Part shown: positions 1-11,197 of the stretch, in pieces | How positions within the stretch are numbered: position 1 is the stretch's first letter | Layout: each line of letters opens with the position of its first letter | Source: Aquatica leii | Lineage: Eukaryota; Arthropoda; Insecta; Coleoptera; Lampyridae | NCBI GenBank assembly: GCA_035610365.1 | Contig: CM069439.1 | Span: 24,937,533 to 25,001,532, forward strand | Reading direction: 5' to 3' | Length of the DNA: 64,000 bases | Program-made: the position numbers and the translations under genes | The notes under the pieces: model-generated | Seen by the model: only the letters and a program-made list of their open reading frames with translations | Told to the model about the DNA's origin: nothing | Database searches by the model: none

Positions 1-396
1 TGTTACTTTATTTTTATTTTTGGGTATTATGATTGTTTTTGGAGTTACATGTCTTTCGCCTTGTAGTCATTCTTCGTAATCATTTCTCTTCCACAATCAT
101 AAAAGTTTTTATCAATTTCTCTTCCATTATTTTAGATGTTTCTACTAGTTTTTTTTCAACTTTTAATTTTAAATTAATGAAATATTCTTGTAGTTGTTCT
201 GTTTTGTTTAAGTGTTCTTGAATTTTCTAACAATTTTTCTTCGAGTTTATTGGAATTTTCCAATAACTTTTCTTCAAGAATTTTAGAAGTTTCTTCTATT
301 TTACTCGTACTTTTTATTAATTTTTCTGCAACGTTCTAGAATTTTCTTCTGATTTAGTAAATTTTTTTTTTTAAATTCAAATATTTCGCTATACAT
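1..396 (-). pseudogene. gag start of an LTR retrotransposon, frameshifted and cut by the window edge
   Basis: Read on the minus strand, an ATG at 396 opens MYSEIFEFKK and runs 32 codons to a stop. The reading then resumes in another frame with a near-tandem heptad-like repeat, KLEEKLLENS followed by another EEKLLENS. That pattern fits a coiled coil, as in the gag proteins of insect Ty3-type elements. The start lies about 90 bases after the putative primer-binding site and LTR at 485-842, which is the right order for 5' LTR, primer site and gag. The rest of the element lies outside the window. Frameshifts show it is dead. The Ty3 assignment is an inference from layout and gag style, because no protease or polymerase is visible. 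Confidence 0.5.
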
Positions 397-484
397 TTTG
401 GCGCTCTGGAAGCGCGTAACCGGCATTCACTCACGAAATAAAAGTACACACAATTGTTTATTAGCCCTGATCACGTTAAAAATA

Positions 485-502
485 ATCCTATTTCTGACAC
501 CA
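485..502 (-). promoter_or_regulatory. putative tRNA primer-binding site of the LTR element
   Basis: The minus strand reads TGGTGTCAGAAATAGGAT one base after the LTR terminus (…ACGTTACA, C, TGG…). A TGG start one or two bases beyond the terminal CA of the LTR is the normal position of a minus-strand primer site. I did not identify the matching tRNA. Confidence 0.5.
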
Positions 503-503
503 G

Positions 504-842
504 TGTAACGTAAATTTAAAATTAAAATTAAAATTAAACGAACTAAAATACACTGTAAATTAAAATAACTAAATTAAAATGAACGAATATGAATTAGAAA
601 CTAAAACGAACTTGCGTTGCAGGATTACACCAATTAGAAACACTAATAACTAATATTTACAAACTAACACCACACGCATAGGATAACGTAAAGGTCACTA
701 AACTACACTCGCGTTGATTATACAATGAATCCTCTCGTTTGTTGCAGGTTTTATTTATATCCGGAACGTTACCTTCTTATAGTTTCCAAGAGTTTTCTTC
801 ATTTTCTTTAACCTTCGAACACTTCGGAAACAAAACGTAACA
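504..842 (-). repeat. LTR of the retrotransposon (5' LTR on the minus strand)
   Basis: On the minus strand the segment starts TGTTACG and ends CGTTACA, giving the TG…CA termini of an LTR with a short imperfect inverted repeat. It contains a TATA-like stretch (TATAAATAAAA) about 85 bases in and leads into a primer site and gag. The length, about 339 bp, is ordinary for insect LTR elements. The partner LTR is outside the window, so the outer boundary rests only on the terminal motif. Confidence 0.5.
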
Positions 843-1182
843 ATGTATTAAAATAGTTAAATAATAATACGCATCTAAAACACTAAAAATCAGAATAATC
901 TGACACTTATTTACGGTTCTAACTGAAGTTCTTAAAACAATACGTTTGTGTAATTTTAAGTAAGACAAAAACAAATATATTTGGTTTACAAAACACAAGT
1001 ATGTAGAAGTACAATAGAAACATAACAGCATTAGACAACATCGTCTTGTTTTATTAAAGTTATACATTTTTCAATAATAAAAACTAAGAATAAGAAAATT
1101 TTTCTAATTATGTAATTGTATGTAAAAATAGTATTAAAGTAAATAGTAATTACGTTTCTATAAAAAAATTCTTAGAATTATG
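843..1182. other. non-coding spacer
   Basis: AT-rich sequence between the LTR and the left TIR of the DNA transposon. Short open frames here have no recognisable features. Confidence 0.5.
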
Positions 1183-1216
1183 ATATCGCACACTTGCGAG
1201 AACAGTGTTACAAATC
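1183..1216 (+). repeat. left terminal inverted repeat of the 3.6-kb transposon
   Basis: Pairs with 4728-4761. Over 34 positions I count six mismatches, and the first 17 bases differ at one site only. Confidence 0.85.
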
Positions 1217-1507
1217 TAAAATTCGTTATTTTACGATCGAAGCTGATACTACAGCGATTTCTCTAGTTCTTTTTGCTGGAACAGTGGCATAACAGATTGG
1301 GCGCGTCGTTTTCGTGGTAGAAATAAATATAACTGTTTAGACGAAATAAAACTTGTAGACACTTTGGCTGCAATATAGTTGTAAACTATTGTGCCATTTT
1401 TGAAGTCAAATCAAGTAATAATGTGGTTAAAATATTAATCAAGAACACTGTCACATGTCACTTAGTGCTGTCTTTGTATAAATACATAATGTTTAAATTC
1501 AACAATA

Positions 1508-1533
1508 TTCTTGCATGAATACTGTTATAATTA
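1508..1533 (+). repeat. subterminal repeat, left copy
   Basis: TTCTTGCATGAATACTGTTA and the next six bases recur at 4445-4470 in the same orientation, with two mismatches over 26 bp. A repeat just inside each end suggests a transposase-binding site. That role is inferred. Confidence 0.6.
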
Positions 1534-1711
1534 TGTTGTAACTGTATTGCAGACAAGAAAGCTAATTTGAAAATAGCTCAATTATTTTGAAAACAATTAC
1601 ATTGCGAGTTGTAACAGTGTTATTGAATATTTCCCAACTATCTCGCGCGCTACAAGTCAGTGTTACCTAACCTAGTGGTGTATTTACACATGTTACAAGG
1701 CTTGAGTAGTG

Positions 1712-4260
1712 ATGGGTTCTAGAGCAAAATTAATGTTAAAACTGGCGGAAAACGCACAGAAAATTTGCGTAAAACCTGTAAGTATATAATATTTCTGATA
1801 TTATAATTATTTTAAAAATATAATTTTCATACCTAACAACCTCGTTTGCCTCTAATTGTTCGAGGTATAATTACTATTAGAATGTTTAGAATAGGTACTT
1901 AATGAGTAATCTACTTTTTATTCTAGACAATTATATTTAGTGGAATACCTGAAATCACAGATGAAAGCAGTAGGGAGTGCTGTAAAAATAAGGAAGCTGA
2001 CAATAACCCATCTTTAGGCGTAAACATTCAAAGTGCTCAAAATTTATTTAATGTAAGTTTTTGCAATTGCTAACTGTTTCCTAAACTCCCTGCAGTGTTG
2101 TGATAAGCAATTACTTTATAGTTATTATTGTCACAGGAATTCTATGAAGAAAACTCCCAAACGAAAATAAATATTGATGAAGAATGTGACAGAATTCTTC
2201 GAACCATTAATCAACTAACAGAAAATGTTGAATCCGTAAACGAAGCTGGAATGTTTATGGAAGGAAATAGTTTGAATTCTGAGCTGATAGAAAACGGTAT
2301 TGCTTCTCCGCTGATTGTAAATGACACTCTTGCTGTGATTGTTGAAGAGGAAAAACAGAAAAAGAGTGCGAAAAATACCACTCAAGAAGGCGACCAAATC
2401 CGAAGTAAAGGGAAGAAGAGAAAACTAGATTTGGGAAAATGGAAAAAAAACCAGTTGAAGGAAAAAAGAAACCGAGGCGAAGCTTACATAAATTCAAGAG
2501 GTAATCAGGTGAATGCAAGAATTATTTCCGGAACATGTGGTGAAAAATGTATCTATAACTGCACTGTAAAAGTAAAAAAAGAAAAGAGAGAATATTTGTT
2601 TCATAATTACTGGAAATTGGGTAAATTGCAAGAACAAAGACATTATCTACTGAGCTGTCTGAAAGAAATTAACTCAAAGAAACAACATTCAGATGGGCGG
2701 AGGAAACCAAATAATGCATATTATTTCAAAATAGATGGAGAAGATAATAGAGTCTGCAAACAGTTCTTTTTGGCTACTTTAGGTATATCAAATAGAAGTG
2801 TGAGGACAGTATTGGAAAAAGTTAAAGATGGGATTTTAGAAGAGGATAAACGAGGAAAACATAACAAACACAAGACAGTAGATAAGGCAATTCGAACAGG
2901 GATAGTCGAACACATCAACAGCATTCCTAGAATGGAGTCGCATTACCTTCGAGCCCAGACATCAAGAGAATTCATAGAAGGAGGAAAGACAGTGGCAGAC
3001 CTTCACCGTGATTATGTGGAGTCTTGCAGAACAGAAAACAAACCATACGGGAATTACTGTATGTACTTTAGAATTTTTAATAATGATTTCAATATTTCAT
3101 TCTTCTCACCAAAAAAGGACCAATGTAGTATTTGTGAACAGTTCAAAAACAGTAGTGAAGATGAGAAGAAGAAAATAGAAAATCAGTACACACGTCACAT
3201 TATCGAAAAAACGTTATCAAGGCAGAAAAAAGAGAAAAATAAAAAAGAAGGTGAAATAAATAATTTTTACTACAAATCGAGATTGGCAACGTACAATCTA
3301 ACTATTTATGATATTGGCAATGCCAAAGGCCACTGTTTCATTTGGCATGAAGGAGAAGGAAGCAGGGGTGTTAATGAAATCGGAACATGTGTTTTAAAGT
3401 ATTTAGAAACATTGGGGCAGGAGAAACCAGTTATCTTCTACTGCGACAACTGTTCCGGGCAAAATAAGAATAAATTTATGGTTTCAGTTCTTATGAATGC
3501 AGTGTTGAAATTGGGAATCCCATCTATTACCCTTAATTTCTTAACTGTGGGACACACACAAAATGAGGGGGACATGATGCATTCCTTAATTGAAAAACAG
3601 AAAAAAAGGGCGTTAAAATCTGGGCCTATTTATGTTCCTGCTCAGTGGGTAGCGGTTATTACAAATTCGAAGAAGACTGGTAAACCTTTTCAAGTCACTG
3701 AATTAGGTTTTGAGGATTTTTACGATCTTAAACAGCTTCAATCTAAAATTGGTACTAATTTCCAATTGAATTCAGATGGGGGAAAAGTAGTTTGGAATGA
3801 CATCAGTACCATAAAAGTTTTACGCGATGAACCTTTTGTGTTTTACTACAAAACTAGCTACAGCCAGGATACATTCATAAAGGTTATTCCATCTAAAAAA
3901 ATGATGAAACACGAATTACCTTTAAACCAACTGTATCAAGAGCCCCTACAAATACCAATTAAGAAATACGAAGGATTGGTAGAACTTTGTGTTAAAAACC
4001 AAATAAAAAGAATGTATCACTCTTTTTATTACAATTTGAGACATAAAGGTGCCGAAGTTGATGTACTCGCCGAAATACAAAACGACAGCATAACGATTAA
4101 CAATAACGATGACAAAAATCCTGGTCTAAATAATCAGCGAAACGGAAAAAATCAAAAGGCAAAGAAGGGACTAAAGAAACCTAGTGCACATAGTTCAAAA
4201 CAAAATGGAAAAGAAAACACGGTCGAACAAAAAAAAGGACAAAAGGGTAAATGCAGTTAA
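1712..4260 (+). CDS. DUF7869-type putative transposase, three exons, 771 aa
   Basis: Exons are 1712-1777, 1927-2052 and 2137-4260. Both introns start GTAAGT, end in AG (CTAG and ACAG) and are phase 0, so the frame runs unbroken from ATG at 1712 to TAA at 4258. Residues ~100-135 hold the family hallmark LGKWKKNQLKEKRNRGE then an NSRG motif. A cysteine cluster (CGEKCIYNC) follows, then a CSIC pair at ~394-397. The C-terminal half shows a likely RNase H-like core with acidic residues D456 (YDIG), D501 (YCDNCSGQNK) and D543 (NEGDMMHS). The tail is Lys-rich. Homologues are numerous and repeated in insects and cnidarians, mostly annotated as uncharacterised or DUF7869. TIRs flank the gene, so I infer a transposase. 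The catalytic role of the three Asp residues is inference. Confidence 0.85.
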
Positions 4261-4402
4261 ATGGAACTTACGTCGTACATACTTAAGAGTGCAAAATTGT
4301 TTCTTTTTTATTATATTTTTATTTTAGTTTTGTTTATAAAATCTATTTTTTGTGTAAATTTAGAAAAAAAATTTGCTTTAATGTGTTCAAATAAGTTTTC
4401 TT

Positions 4403-4408
4403 AATAAA
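4403..4408 (+). promoter_or_regulatory. poly(A) signal of the transposon gene
   Basis: AATAAA lies about 145 bases after the stop codon and upstream of the right TIR, so the transcript would end inside the element. Confidence 0.55.
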
Positions 4409-4444
4409 AACTAAAAAATCTTGTATTTCTTATTTTATTGCATG

Positions 4445-4470
4445 TTCTTGCAGGAATACTGTTACAATTA
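4445..4470 (+). repeat. subterminal repeat, right copy
   Basis: Direct repeat of 1508-1533 (24 of 26 bases). It lies about 260 bp inside the right TIR. Confidence 0.6.
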
Positions 4471-4727
4471 ACAAAACAGTTAGATAATTTGCATCAACAC
4501 TGTTTTATCTTAGGAATTGAATGTTCTTATTGCAAGAAGACTGACATAACTAACCGTATTTTATTGATCTTTAAAGATATAAACCCCATCTTGTGGTAGA
4601 ATATGAAGTTTAACCTGTTTCATAAGGTAACCAACATTTTATAGAAATCAAACCCGTATTGGCCGTATTCATTCATAAAACATGAACAAAAAACTTTAAT
4701 CGCCATTTTCTCAAAACTAGTTTTTTT

Positions 4728-4761
4728 GAGTTGTGACTCTATTGTCGCAAGGGTGCGATAT
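4728..4761 (-). repeat. right terminal inverted repeat of the 3.6-kb transposon
   Basis: Reverse complement of the left TIR with about six mismatches in 34. Confidence 0.85.
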
Positions 4762-6995
4762 GTTCTTACATATATTTACACGTATTTTGTAACGCAATGG
4801 TTAATTTTAGAACAGAATACAAAGAACAATTCATTACAAGAAATTGTATCTGAAGATCAAATAAGATTTCTGAAAATATACGACTGGTAGCTATTTATTC
4901 ATGTACTATTTAAGACAAAAAAAAAGCGTAACGCAAGTTGTGCGTTTAAAGTAACAAGGAACTGCTGAAAACAATACATCAAAAATATTTTTGTAATTGC
5001 TGTTAATAAAATATTTATTTTGCTATAAAATCATAAAGACAATGTAAAAGACACAACAACCAAATTATTTTGTTTTTATTATTTATTTATTTAAAATTTA
5101 ATCTGAAATAAGCATTTATTAGTAATATTACTACATTTGTTACACTGATACAATTTAAATAAAATTTATACGTGAAAGTAAAATGTTTGATTTAGACTGC
5201 GTTAAAATGTAAAGGCAATAAAATAATCGGTACGATTTTATTTTCTTAGTTGATTTGTTCAGACAGGGAATGGTACGAAATATACTTTTAGAATACACAG
5301 TTTCCGATTTTAACATGAAAAGAGGGAGATAAAATTTTCGTTTTCAAAGGAAAGTACGTTTGACTGTGATTTTGTTAGTTCTAATGAACGCAGCCAATTC
5401 TATTTGTTCTCAGATGCAAAGGAAATAACATGCTATAGAAATAAAAGGAAGATTCTGTTTCTTATGACTAGCAAAAACAAAAACCGATAATTATCTTAAT
5501 ATAAATATATTAAAATATAATATATTTTCTTTACCACTAGTTGTATATGCTTTTATTATTATGTATTATAATAGGTTGTAAAGCAGCACTTTTTTAACCG
5601 CAGGTAAATAATATTACTACCAGTTAATAATGAACATATTTACATTTGCTGATAATTCTGTAACAGTTTTAAAGTAGAAAAATTACAAAATTGTTAACCA
5701 GGAACAAAAGATTCTTTAATGCTTTTTTAAGAATTCTAGTACTGGAAAAAAATGTATATAGACGACGGTTGAAAAAATTATTATAACCTGCGCGACTTAT
5801 ATCTTTTGACGCTTCTCAACATTGGTTTATAACATACTATTGTTAAGGTATATAAAACGTTGGCATTAAACGATCAAATAACATATTCTTTTTATGTTTA
5901 TATTGATATAGAAGTAGACACATCTAATGTTTACTCAACATTTATATTAGTTTTTAAATGACACCTTGTTACGTTAACATAACTGTAGCTTAGTCTAAGC
6001 GGTAGATCAAGGCTTTAGTGAGTGAGTTACAGATGATCCTCGATGTGCTAATTATAAAGTAATTAAAAGGGCGCCAAAACGGGAGAAATATACATTATAA
6101 ATCCTGTTTACATCTGACAAACACTGAAGGTAAACAAGTCAAACAAGACAAATATAACAACAAATACATCTTTACTGCAATGACAACATAAAATAGAGTA
6201 AAATTAACAATCAATAATTACGAAATTTAAAACAAATAAAGCAAGTATCAGCAGATCCTTAGCGTAAACAACACTTCTTACATGTGTTTATAGTATTTAA
6301 GAATAAAAATACACGATAAAATTTGCATTAGATATATAATAAAATCACAACCATTTGTTGCGCATAACGCATCTACTTATTATTCTAAACAGACTGTGTC
6401 AAGCATTTAACTGACTTTTTCACTTATACAATCACATGTGTGTCTCTGAAATTGTCTATTTCACAAATATCCCATCGACTAGACCGCAAATTCCTTATAA
6501 TTAGTGTTTAATGTATTTAATGCTTGCATTCATACGTGCTCCAAATTATCGACTCTAAAGATATGTACTTAAGAAGTATTGAGCAAATCCAACGGGACAG
6601 ACACGTGGCAGCAACTGTATTTGCTATGATAATACGAGAAAATCAAATCGTGTCGTAAAAATAAAAGTGAAATTTTACCCCAGCGAAACTTTTACGAATC
6701 CAAGATAATATACCCATTTACAACTAAGATGGTATGCGATATTTAAAAATAGAGATTTTACTTACGTTAGTTTTACGTGGTAAGTCAGATCTACAATACT
6801 ACAATAATGTTTCATTCGCATTTGTTAGTCTAACTACGTATTTGTCGGAGTCACTTTTGTTGATTGTGGTTATGAACAATATTGTTTAATTCTGTCTAGT
6901 GACGAAGATGTGCAGCAAATGTGTGTACCTGTTTTCAAGAAACGTAATAAACTGATCGTTTAACAAAAATAAATAAAAAATTACGTTTACAAAGC
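4762..6995. other. non-coding AT-rich stretch
   Basis: No open frame with recognisable features on either strand and no clear repeat structure seen by eye. The last few hundred bases may include the lost 5' end of the pseudogene that follows. Confidence 0.5.
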
Positions 6996-8288
6996 TACGA
7001 GGAGGGACTCGATTGTGGATGTAAGAGACTGAAAGGTTTTACTGTAATTTCTTTGGAAGAAAAAAAAACAAGGCAAAAGATGTTGAAAAAATTCAATGCA
7101 ATAAACTCCTAGAATGTCCAAAGCCTCTATTTGTCTGGATTAATTTAAGTCACACCGATAATGCAAAGATGTTTTCGATTACCGAAAAAGGAGAGTAATA
7201 TTCGAGCGGCTTCCTTACAGTACAAAAGTCGCGTTTGAAGAGATCATATCGTTATTGATGTTTCTGTATGCGTCACTGCTTTTATATCAATACATGGAAT
7301 AACAAAGAAGGAAATTATGACTATACAGAATTCTTTGAAAATGCCTGGTATCGCTCCAATGAAAGAAAAAGGGGAAAGACTCATCCAGACACCGCACGCT
7401 TTTAGAAGATGCAAAAAACCATATTTGTGACTACATGCGTTCATATAAAGAAAGAAGAAGTCACTACAGTACCAACAATTCTAAAAAAGTGTTTTTGCCC
7501 GAGGAACTAAACATCAGAAAATTGTACGACTTGTACTTAGAAAAGCAGAAAAGTTATCCAGTGTCCTATAAAATTTTTAACATCGGTTTTAATTATTCTT
7601 TTGGTTATCTTTGCTTGAATACTTGTAGTAACTGTGACGAATTTACAACCACAACCAAAACATTAACACTTAAGCTCTCTGCCAGGCTGACCATTTAAGA
7701 GAAGCAATCTAGAAAAATGCTTGCAACAGAAGCTATCTGCATGGATTTTCAAAAAAAAATTTACCGCTACCTAATATACCTACTGGCAAGGTATATTACA
7801 AACGACAGTTTAAATTCTTCTCTTTCAACATTCATACTTATACCGAAGAAATAGGTAAAACGATAGCAAACGAAGTGTATTCCTTCATGTATTACTATAT
7901 TAAAAATCATATTTCAAGTGAAGTAAAATATCTTATACAATTTTGTGATTCCTGCGCGGGCCAAAATAAGAATTTCACAACTTTTCGTCTTCTCCATCAC
8001 TGTATTCTTAACATAAAAAGATTTTAACAGTTAAAGTCGTTTTTTCTTTTTGAGAACACTCCTACATAAAGTGCGATAAAATCATGGGGACAATTTATTG
8101 CAAAATAAGAATCAGCAAAAGTTTTCTATGAAAAACTACCAAAGCAGCAAAAGAAAAAAACAAAAGAAGCAAAATTAAGGAAACTAGACAAAGAAGAAAA
8201 AGAACTAATATACCAAAATACAACACTTAATACAAATAAAATTATTTGTTTAGCTATTTATCACACTCTTTCTCTGTATGTCGCGTAG
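6996..8288 (+). pseudogene. decayed DUF7869-type gene, second lineage
   Basis: Segments in shifting frames line up with the order seen in this family: YEEGLDCGCKRLKGF at ~6996, CVTAFISIHGITKKE at ~7260, an open 87-codon piece from 7435 with YSFGYLCLNTCSNCDEF, then KNLPLPNIPTGKVYYKRQ, QFCDSCAGQNKNF at ~7945 and HSYIKCDKIMG at ~8060, ending in a Lys/Glu-rich tail with TAG at 8286. The FCDSCAGQNKN block is the counterpart of YCDNCSGQNKN in the intact gene at 1712-4260. The two proteins are only distantly similar, so this is not a copy of the neighbouring transposon. Several frameshifts and stops make it non-functional. I did not find TIRs around it. Confidence 0.75.
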
Positions 8289-9955
8289 TGAGCTTACTAA
8301 AAACAAATTCTATTTAAAACAGCTCATATTTATTTTCTTTAAATGATTGTAAGGCACTACTAAATATCCTAGGTAGCTGGTATTTGAATAATTTTATATT
8401 CCAAAAAGAATCGCTAGCAAATAGTTGGTTTTGAAGCTTAAAACCTCTATTCTTAACAATTTCCATTGACTGACAAAACACGTTTTTTTCTTGCAGTGTT
8501 CAGTTACTTTCCGGAACAAAATTCATACAGCACGCAAAGTATACCAAAATGTTTATAACATAATAAAAAGTAAGCCCATAACATACCTACAACGGTAGAA
8601 TTTTTATTTTGACTCCTACATTTGTCAATAGTCGAACAATAAAAATTTCAGGAATAAATTTGAAACTGTCATACATTTCCGATGAAATTTTGTTTGATGA
8701 TTTTGACTTTTGTGTTTTGGAAGCTGTTTTAGTCGACACAAAACAGAAAACATATTTATAAGTAAAATTTATTTTTTAATTTTTAGCATTGCATTCTTTC
8801 ATAGTAGTTTCGGTCTCTGCAAGTTTTTCTGACAATCAAAGGAAAATGTGACAGTTTTAAAATTGTCATATTAGAAAAGACCGTGGAAACTCTTAGTTTT
8901 TAATTAAAAAACTTTGTAATTTCTTATCAGTTCTTGTTTGCAACTGACATCCGTGCATCGCTTTATTTTTTCTCTAAATTGGAGACATTATAGTTGCGCT
9001 AAAAAAATATGTTGTCTAGCTTGGCTATTATACATTTTCCACAATTTTCTTACATTTAAGTTTTCATTCTCACGACAATATTGACTTTTCGCGACTCGAT
9101 AATTTCTTATCTCTATTCATCTTTAAGTTACTTTGGCAAATTTCCAGTTTTTAAAAAATTTGGAGTACTTTTAAAACTTTTTTTTTTCAATTTAATACGT
9201 CTAAAAGCAAGCAGGGATTTTAATTTCTTGGTTGAATTGAATTGTGTATAAGATAGAAATAGTGTGCATTCTAGTTTTTTTTTCACTGTGTTCTCTGGAT
9301 CTTTTTTTTGTTTATTATTAGAGCATTTTGTAAAACTTTGCTTTTATTTTAATAAAAAAGTTCATTGGACATCTTCATTTCGTTCATCGTTAAATGTGAA
9401 CAACATGTGTAAGGTTGATGCGGTTTTCCTTTGTGCTCACAAGTTTCGCTTTATTGCATTTTTAGATTTGTAGTTGCTTTTACCTTTTTCTAGATTGATT
9501 TAATAGATTTGAAAGTATTTTAGAGTTGAAAACACTTATAGGATGCTTGATTCAAAGGTTCATGTAACGAAACGCTAAAACGCTTATATGAAACAAAGCT
9601 GAAACTTGCGGTAGTGCCCAATTTCACTTCATTTTTTGTCTTGTAATGCTTCTTTATAGTTAGTAACGCATTTGTTTAATATTATTAAAAGAAACAATTT
9701 CTAGAATCGGTAAATTTTTATTCCATTGGCAACACGCAGTGCCGCCTACGCTGCTTTCAACAGATTAAGTAAAAAAAAAAGAAAAGCCAATTGGCAGATT
9801 TGGTACTGAGAGGGTTCGTAAACTAAACCAACCAGGAAAAAACGTTTTCGGAAATAAAATTAGAATTGCGTACAAAAAAGGAGAAGGGTTTTAAACAAAG
9901 GTTTTAAAACCCTGACGCTGTCCAAAAACGAAGAAAGTTGCATACGGAAATTCTT
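8289..9955. other. non-coding AT-rich stretch
   Basis: No supported gene. The 69-codon open frame at 9264-9473 is T-rich, hydrophobic and without recognisable features. Confidence 0.5.
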
Positions 9956-10175
9956 TTCTTGACTTACTCGCAAAAAAAAGTTACTGTCGGGCTGTTTTTT
10001 TCAACGTATTCGCGCAAGGGAGTTAATTTACGTGCTGGTTTTTTAACCTACCCAAAAAAAGTTATTTACGCGCTTGTTTTTTTTCACTTATTTGAAGAAA
10101 AGTTACTGACAGGTGGTGTCTTTCTTTCGTATTCGCGAAAGGAGAGTTACTGACGTGCTGGTTTCTTTTACGTAC
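9956..10175 (+). repeat. 42-bp minisatellite, about five units
   Basis: About five degenerate units follow each other, each with a run of Ts or As, a TATTCGCG-like core and AAAGTTACTGAC-like bases. Because 42 is divisible by three the array stays open in one frame and reads as a 14-residue repeat (FLTYSQKKVTVGLF, FSTYSRKGVNLRAG, FLTYPKKVIYALVF and so on). The open frame is probably a by-product of the period rather than a gene. Confidence 0.6.
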
Positions 10176-10380
10176 ATTTATCATTATTATTTTTCTTTGA
10201 GTGTACGTTTTGTATAAACTGTAAATAGGTATAAACGACGGTAACACATTGAAATTAATTTAACAACCGCGAAATTCATAATATGCTTTGAATAATTTTG
10301 CGAGATAAAACCACAATGTAAAAAGATATTGGGGGTAAAGCAATGTATATGCAATTGTGCAAACGCTACCAGAGTGAACT

Positions 10381-10423
10381 ATTAGACGGCCGTTTTGCGC
10401 TTTTGGGGTCCATCAGCAGTAGG
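10381..10423 (-). ncRNA. hammerhead ribozyme motif, inverted unit of array 1
   Basis: On the minus strand: stem I 5' strand CTACTG, then CTGATGG (one change from CTGATGA), a degenerate stem II, AAAAC in place of GAAAC, GGCC as a short stem III loop, the GTC cleavage triplet, and TAATAG as the imperfect stem I 3' strand. The two core changes predict an inactive ribozyme. Identity rests on comparison with the better copies. Confidence 0.6.
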
Positions 10424-10807
10424 AAATAATCTCTAATGTAGTTCCCACAATTGCATTTACGCCCCTTATAGCTTATATTTTAGTATGACGAAGTTAAGAT
10501 TTAGTAGTTCACTCTAGTGGCGTTTGCACAATTGAATTGACATTGCCTTACTTCCAATGTCTTTTTATGTTGTAGTTTTATTTCCGCAAAATTATTCAAA
10601 GCATATTTTTAATTTCACAGGTGTTAAACTAATTTTAACGTGTTACCGCCGTTTATAGCTATTTACAGTAAACTTTAGACACATAGTAAAATCACACTAT
10701 GAGATGGCTCTACCATCAAACACTTATGAATTGTAACTTCGTCATACTTAAATATAAGCCATAAGGGACGTCAATTCAATTGTGGGAACTACATTAGAGT
10801 GTATCTC

Positions 10808-10851
10808 CTACCGCTGATGAACCCCAAAACGGCAAAACGGCCGTCCAGCAG
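10808..10851 (+). ncRNA. hammerhead ribozyme motif, first plus unit of array 1
   Basis: The CTGATGA core is intact, followed by a weak stem II with an A-rich loop, AAAAC instead of GAAAC, GGCC, then GTC with the predicted cut after 10845. Stem I (CTACCG with CAGCAG) has two mismatches. Loss of the conserved G before AAA predicts an inactive copy. Confidence 0.65.
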
Positions 10852-11150
10852 TTCACTCTGGTGGCGTTTGCACAATTGAATTGACATTGCCTTACGTCCA
10901 ATTTCTTTTTATGTTGTAGTTTTATCCCCGCAAAATTATTCAAAGCATATTTTGAATTTCACAGGTGTTAAACTAATTTCAAAGTGTTACCGCTGTTTAT
11001 AGCTATTTACAGTAAACTTTAGAATCATAGTGAATGTTCACTATGAGATGGCTCTGCCATCAAACCCTTATGAATCGTAACTTCGTCATGCTTAAATAAA
11101 AGCTATAAGGGGCGTCAATTCAATTGTGACAACTACATTAGAGTGTATCT

Positions 11151-11197
11151 CCTACTGCTGATGAGCTCCAAAAGGGTGAAATAGCCGTCCTGTAGGT
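11151..11197 (+). ncRNA. hammerhead ribozyme motif with intact core, array 1
   Basis: This is the best copy in the window. CCTAC can pair with GTAGG for stem I. CTGATGA (11158-11164) and GAAA (11178-11181) are both present. GCTC…GGGT forms a four-pair stem II with two G-U pairs around an A-rich loop. A short TAGCCG stem III leads to the GTC cleavage triplet, with the cut predicted after 11189. The distance from the predicted cut of the previous unit is 344 bases, the expected monomer length. Confidence 0.75.

Larger units (their letters stand above)
1183..4761 (+). mobile_element. intact-looking DNA transposon encoding a DUF7869-type protein
   Basis: The element is 3,579 bp and bounded by 34-bp terminal inverted repeats matching at about 28 of 34 positions by eye. 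The left end starts ATATCGCACACTTGCGAG and the reverse complement of the right end starts ATATCGCACCCTTGCGAC. The outermost ATAT is self-complementary, so it could be part of the TIR or a 2- or 4-bp AT/ATAT target duplication flanking a CGCAC…GTGCG core. Inside are a 26-bp subterminal repeat near each end, one spliced gene in plus orientation, and a poly(A) signal. No frameshift or stop breaks the gene. A single-gene element between TIRs is the expected form of an autonomous cut-and-paste transposon. Confidence 0.8.

Noticed and set aside
9264-9473. 69-codon open frame
   Set aside because: T-rich composition gives a hydrophobic string; no features, context or splice signals support a gene.
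10062-10247. Minus-strand frame across the minisatellite
   Set aside because: Shadow of the 42-bp repeat.
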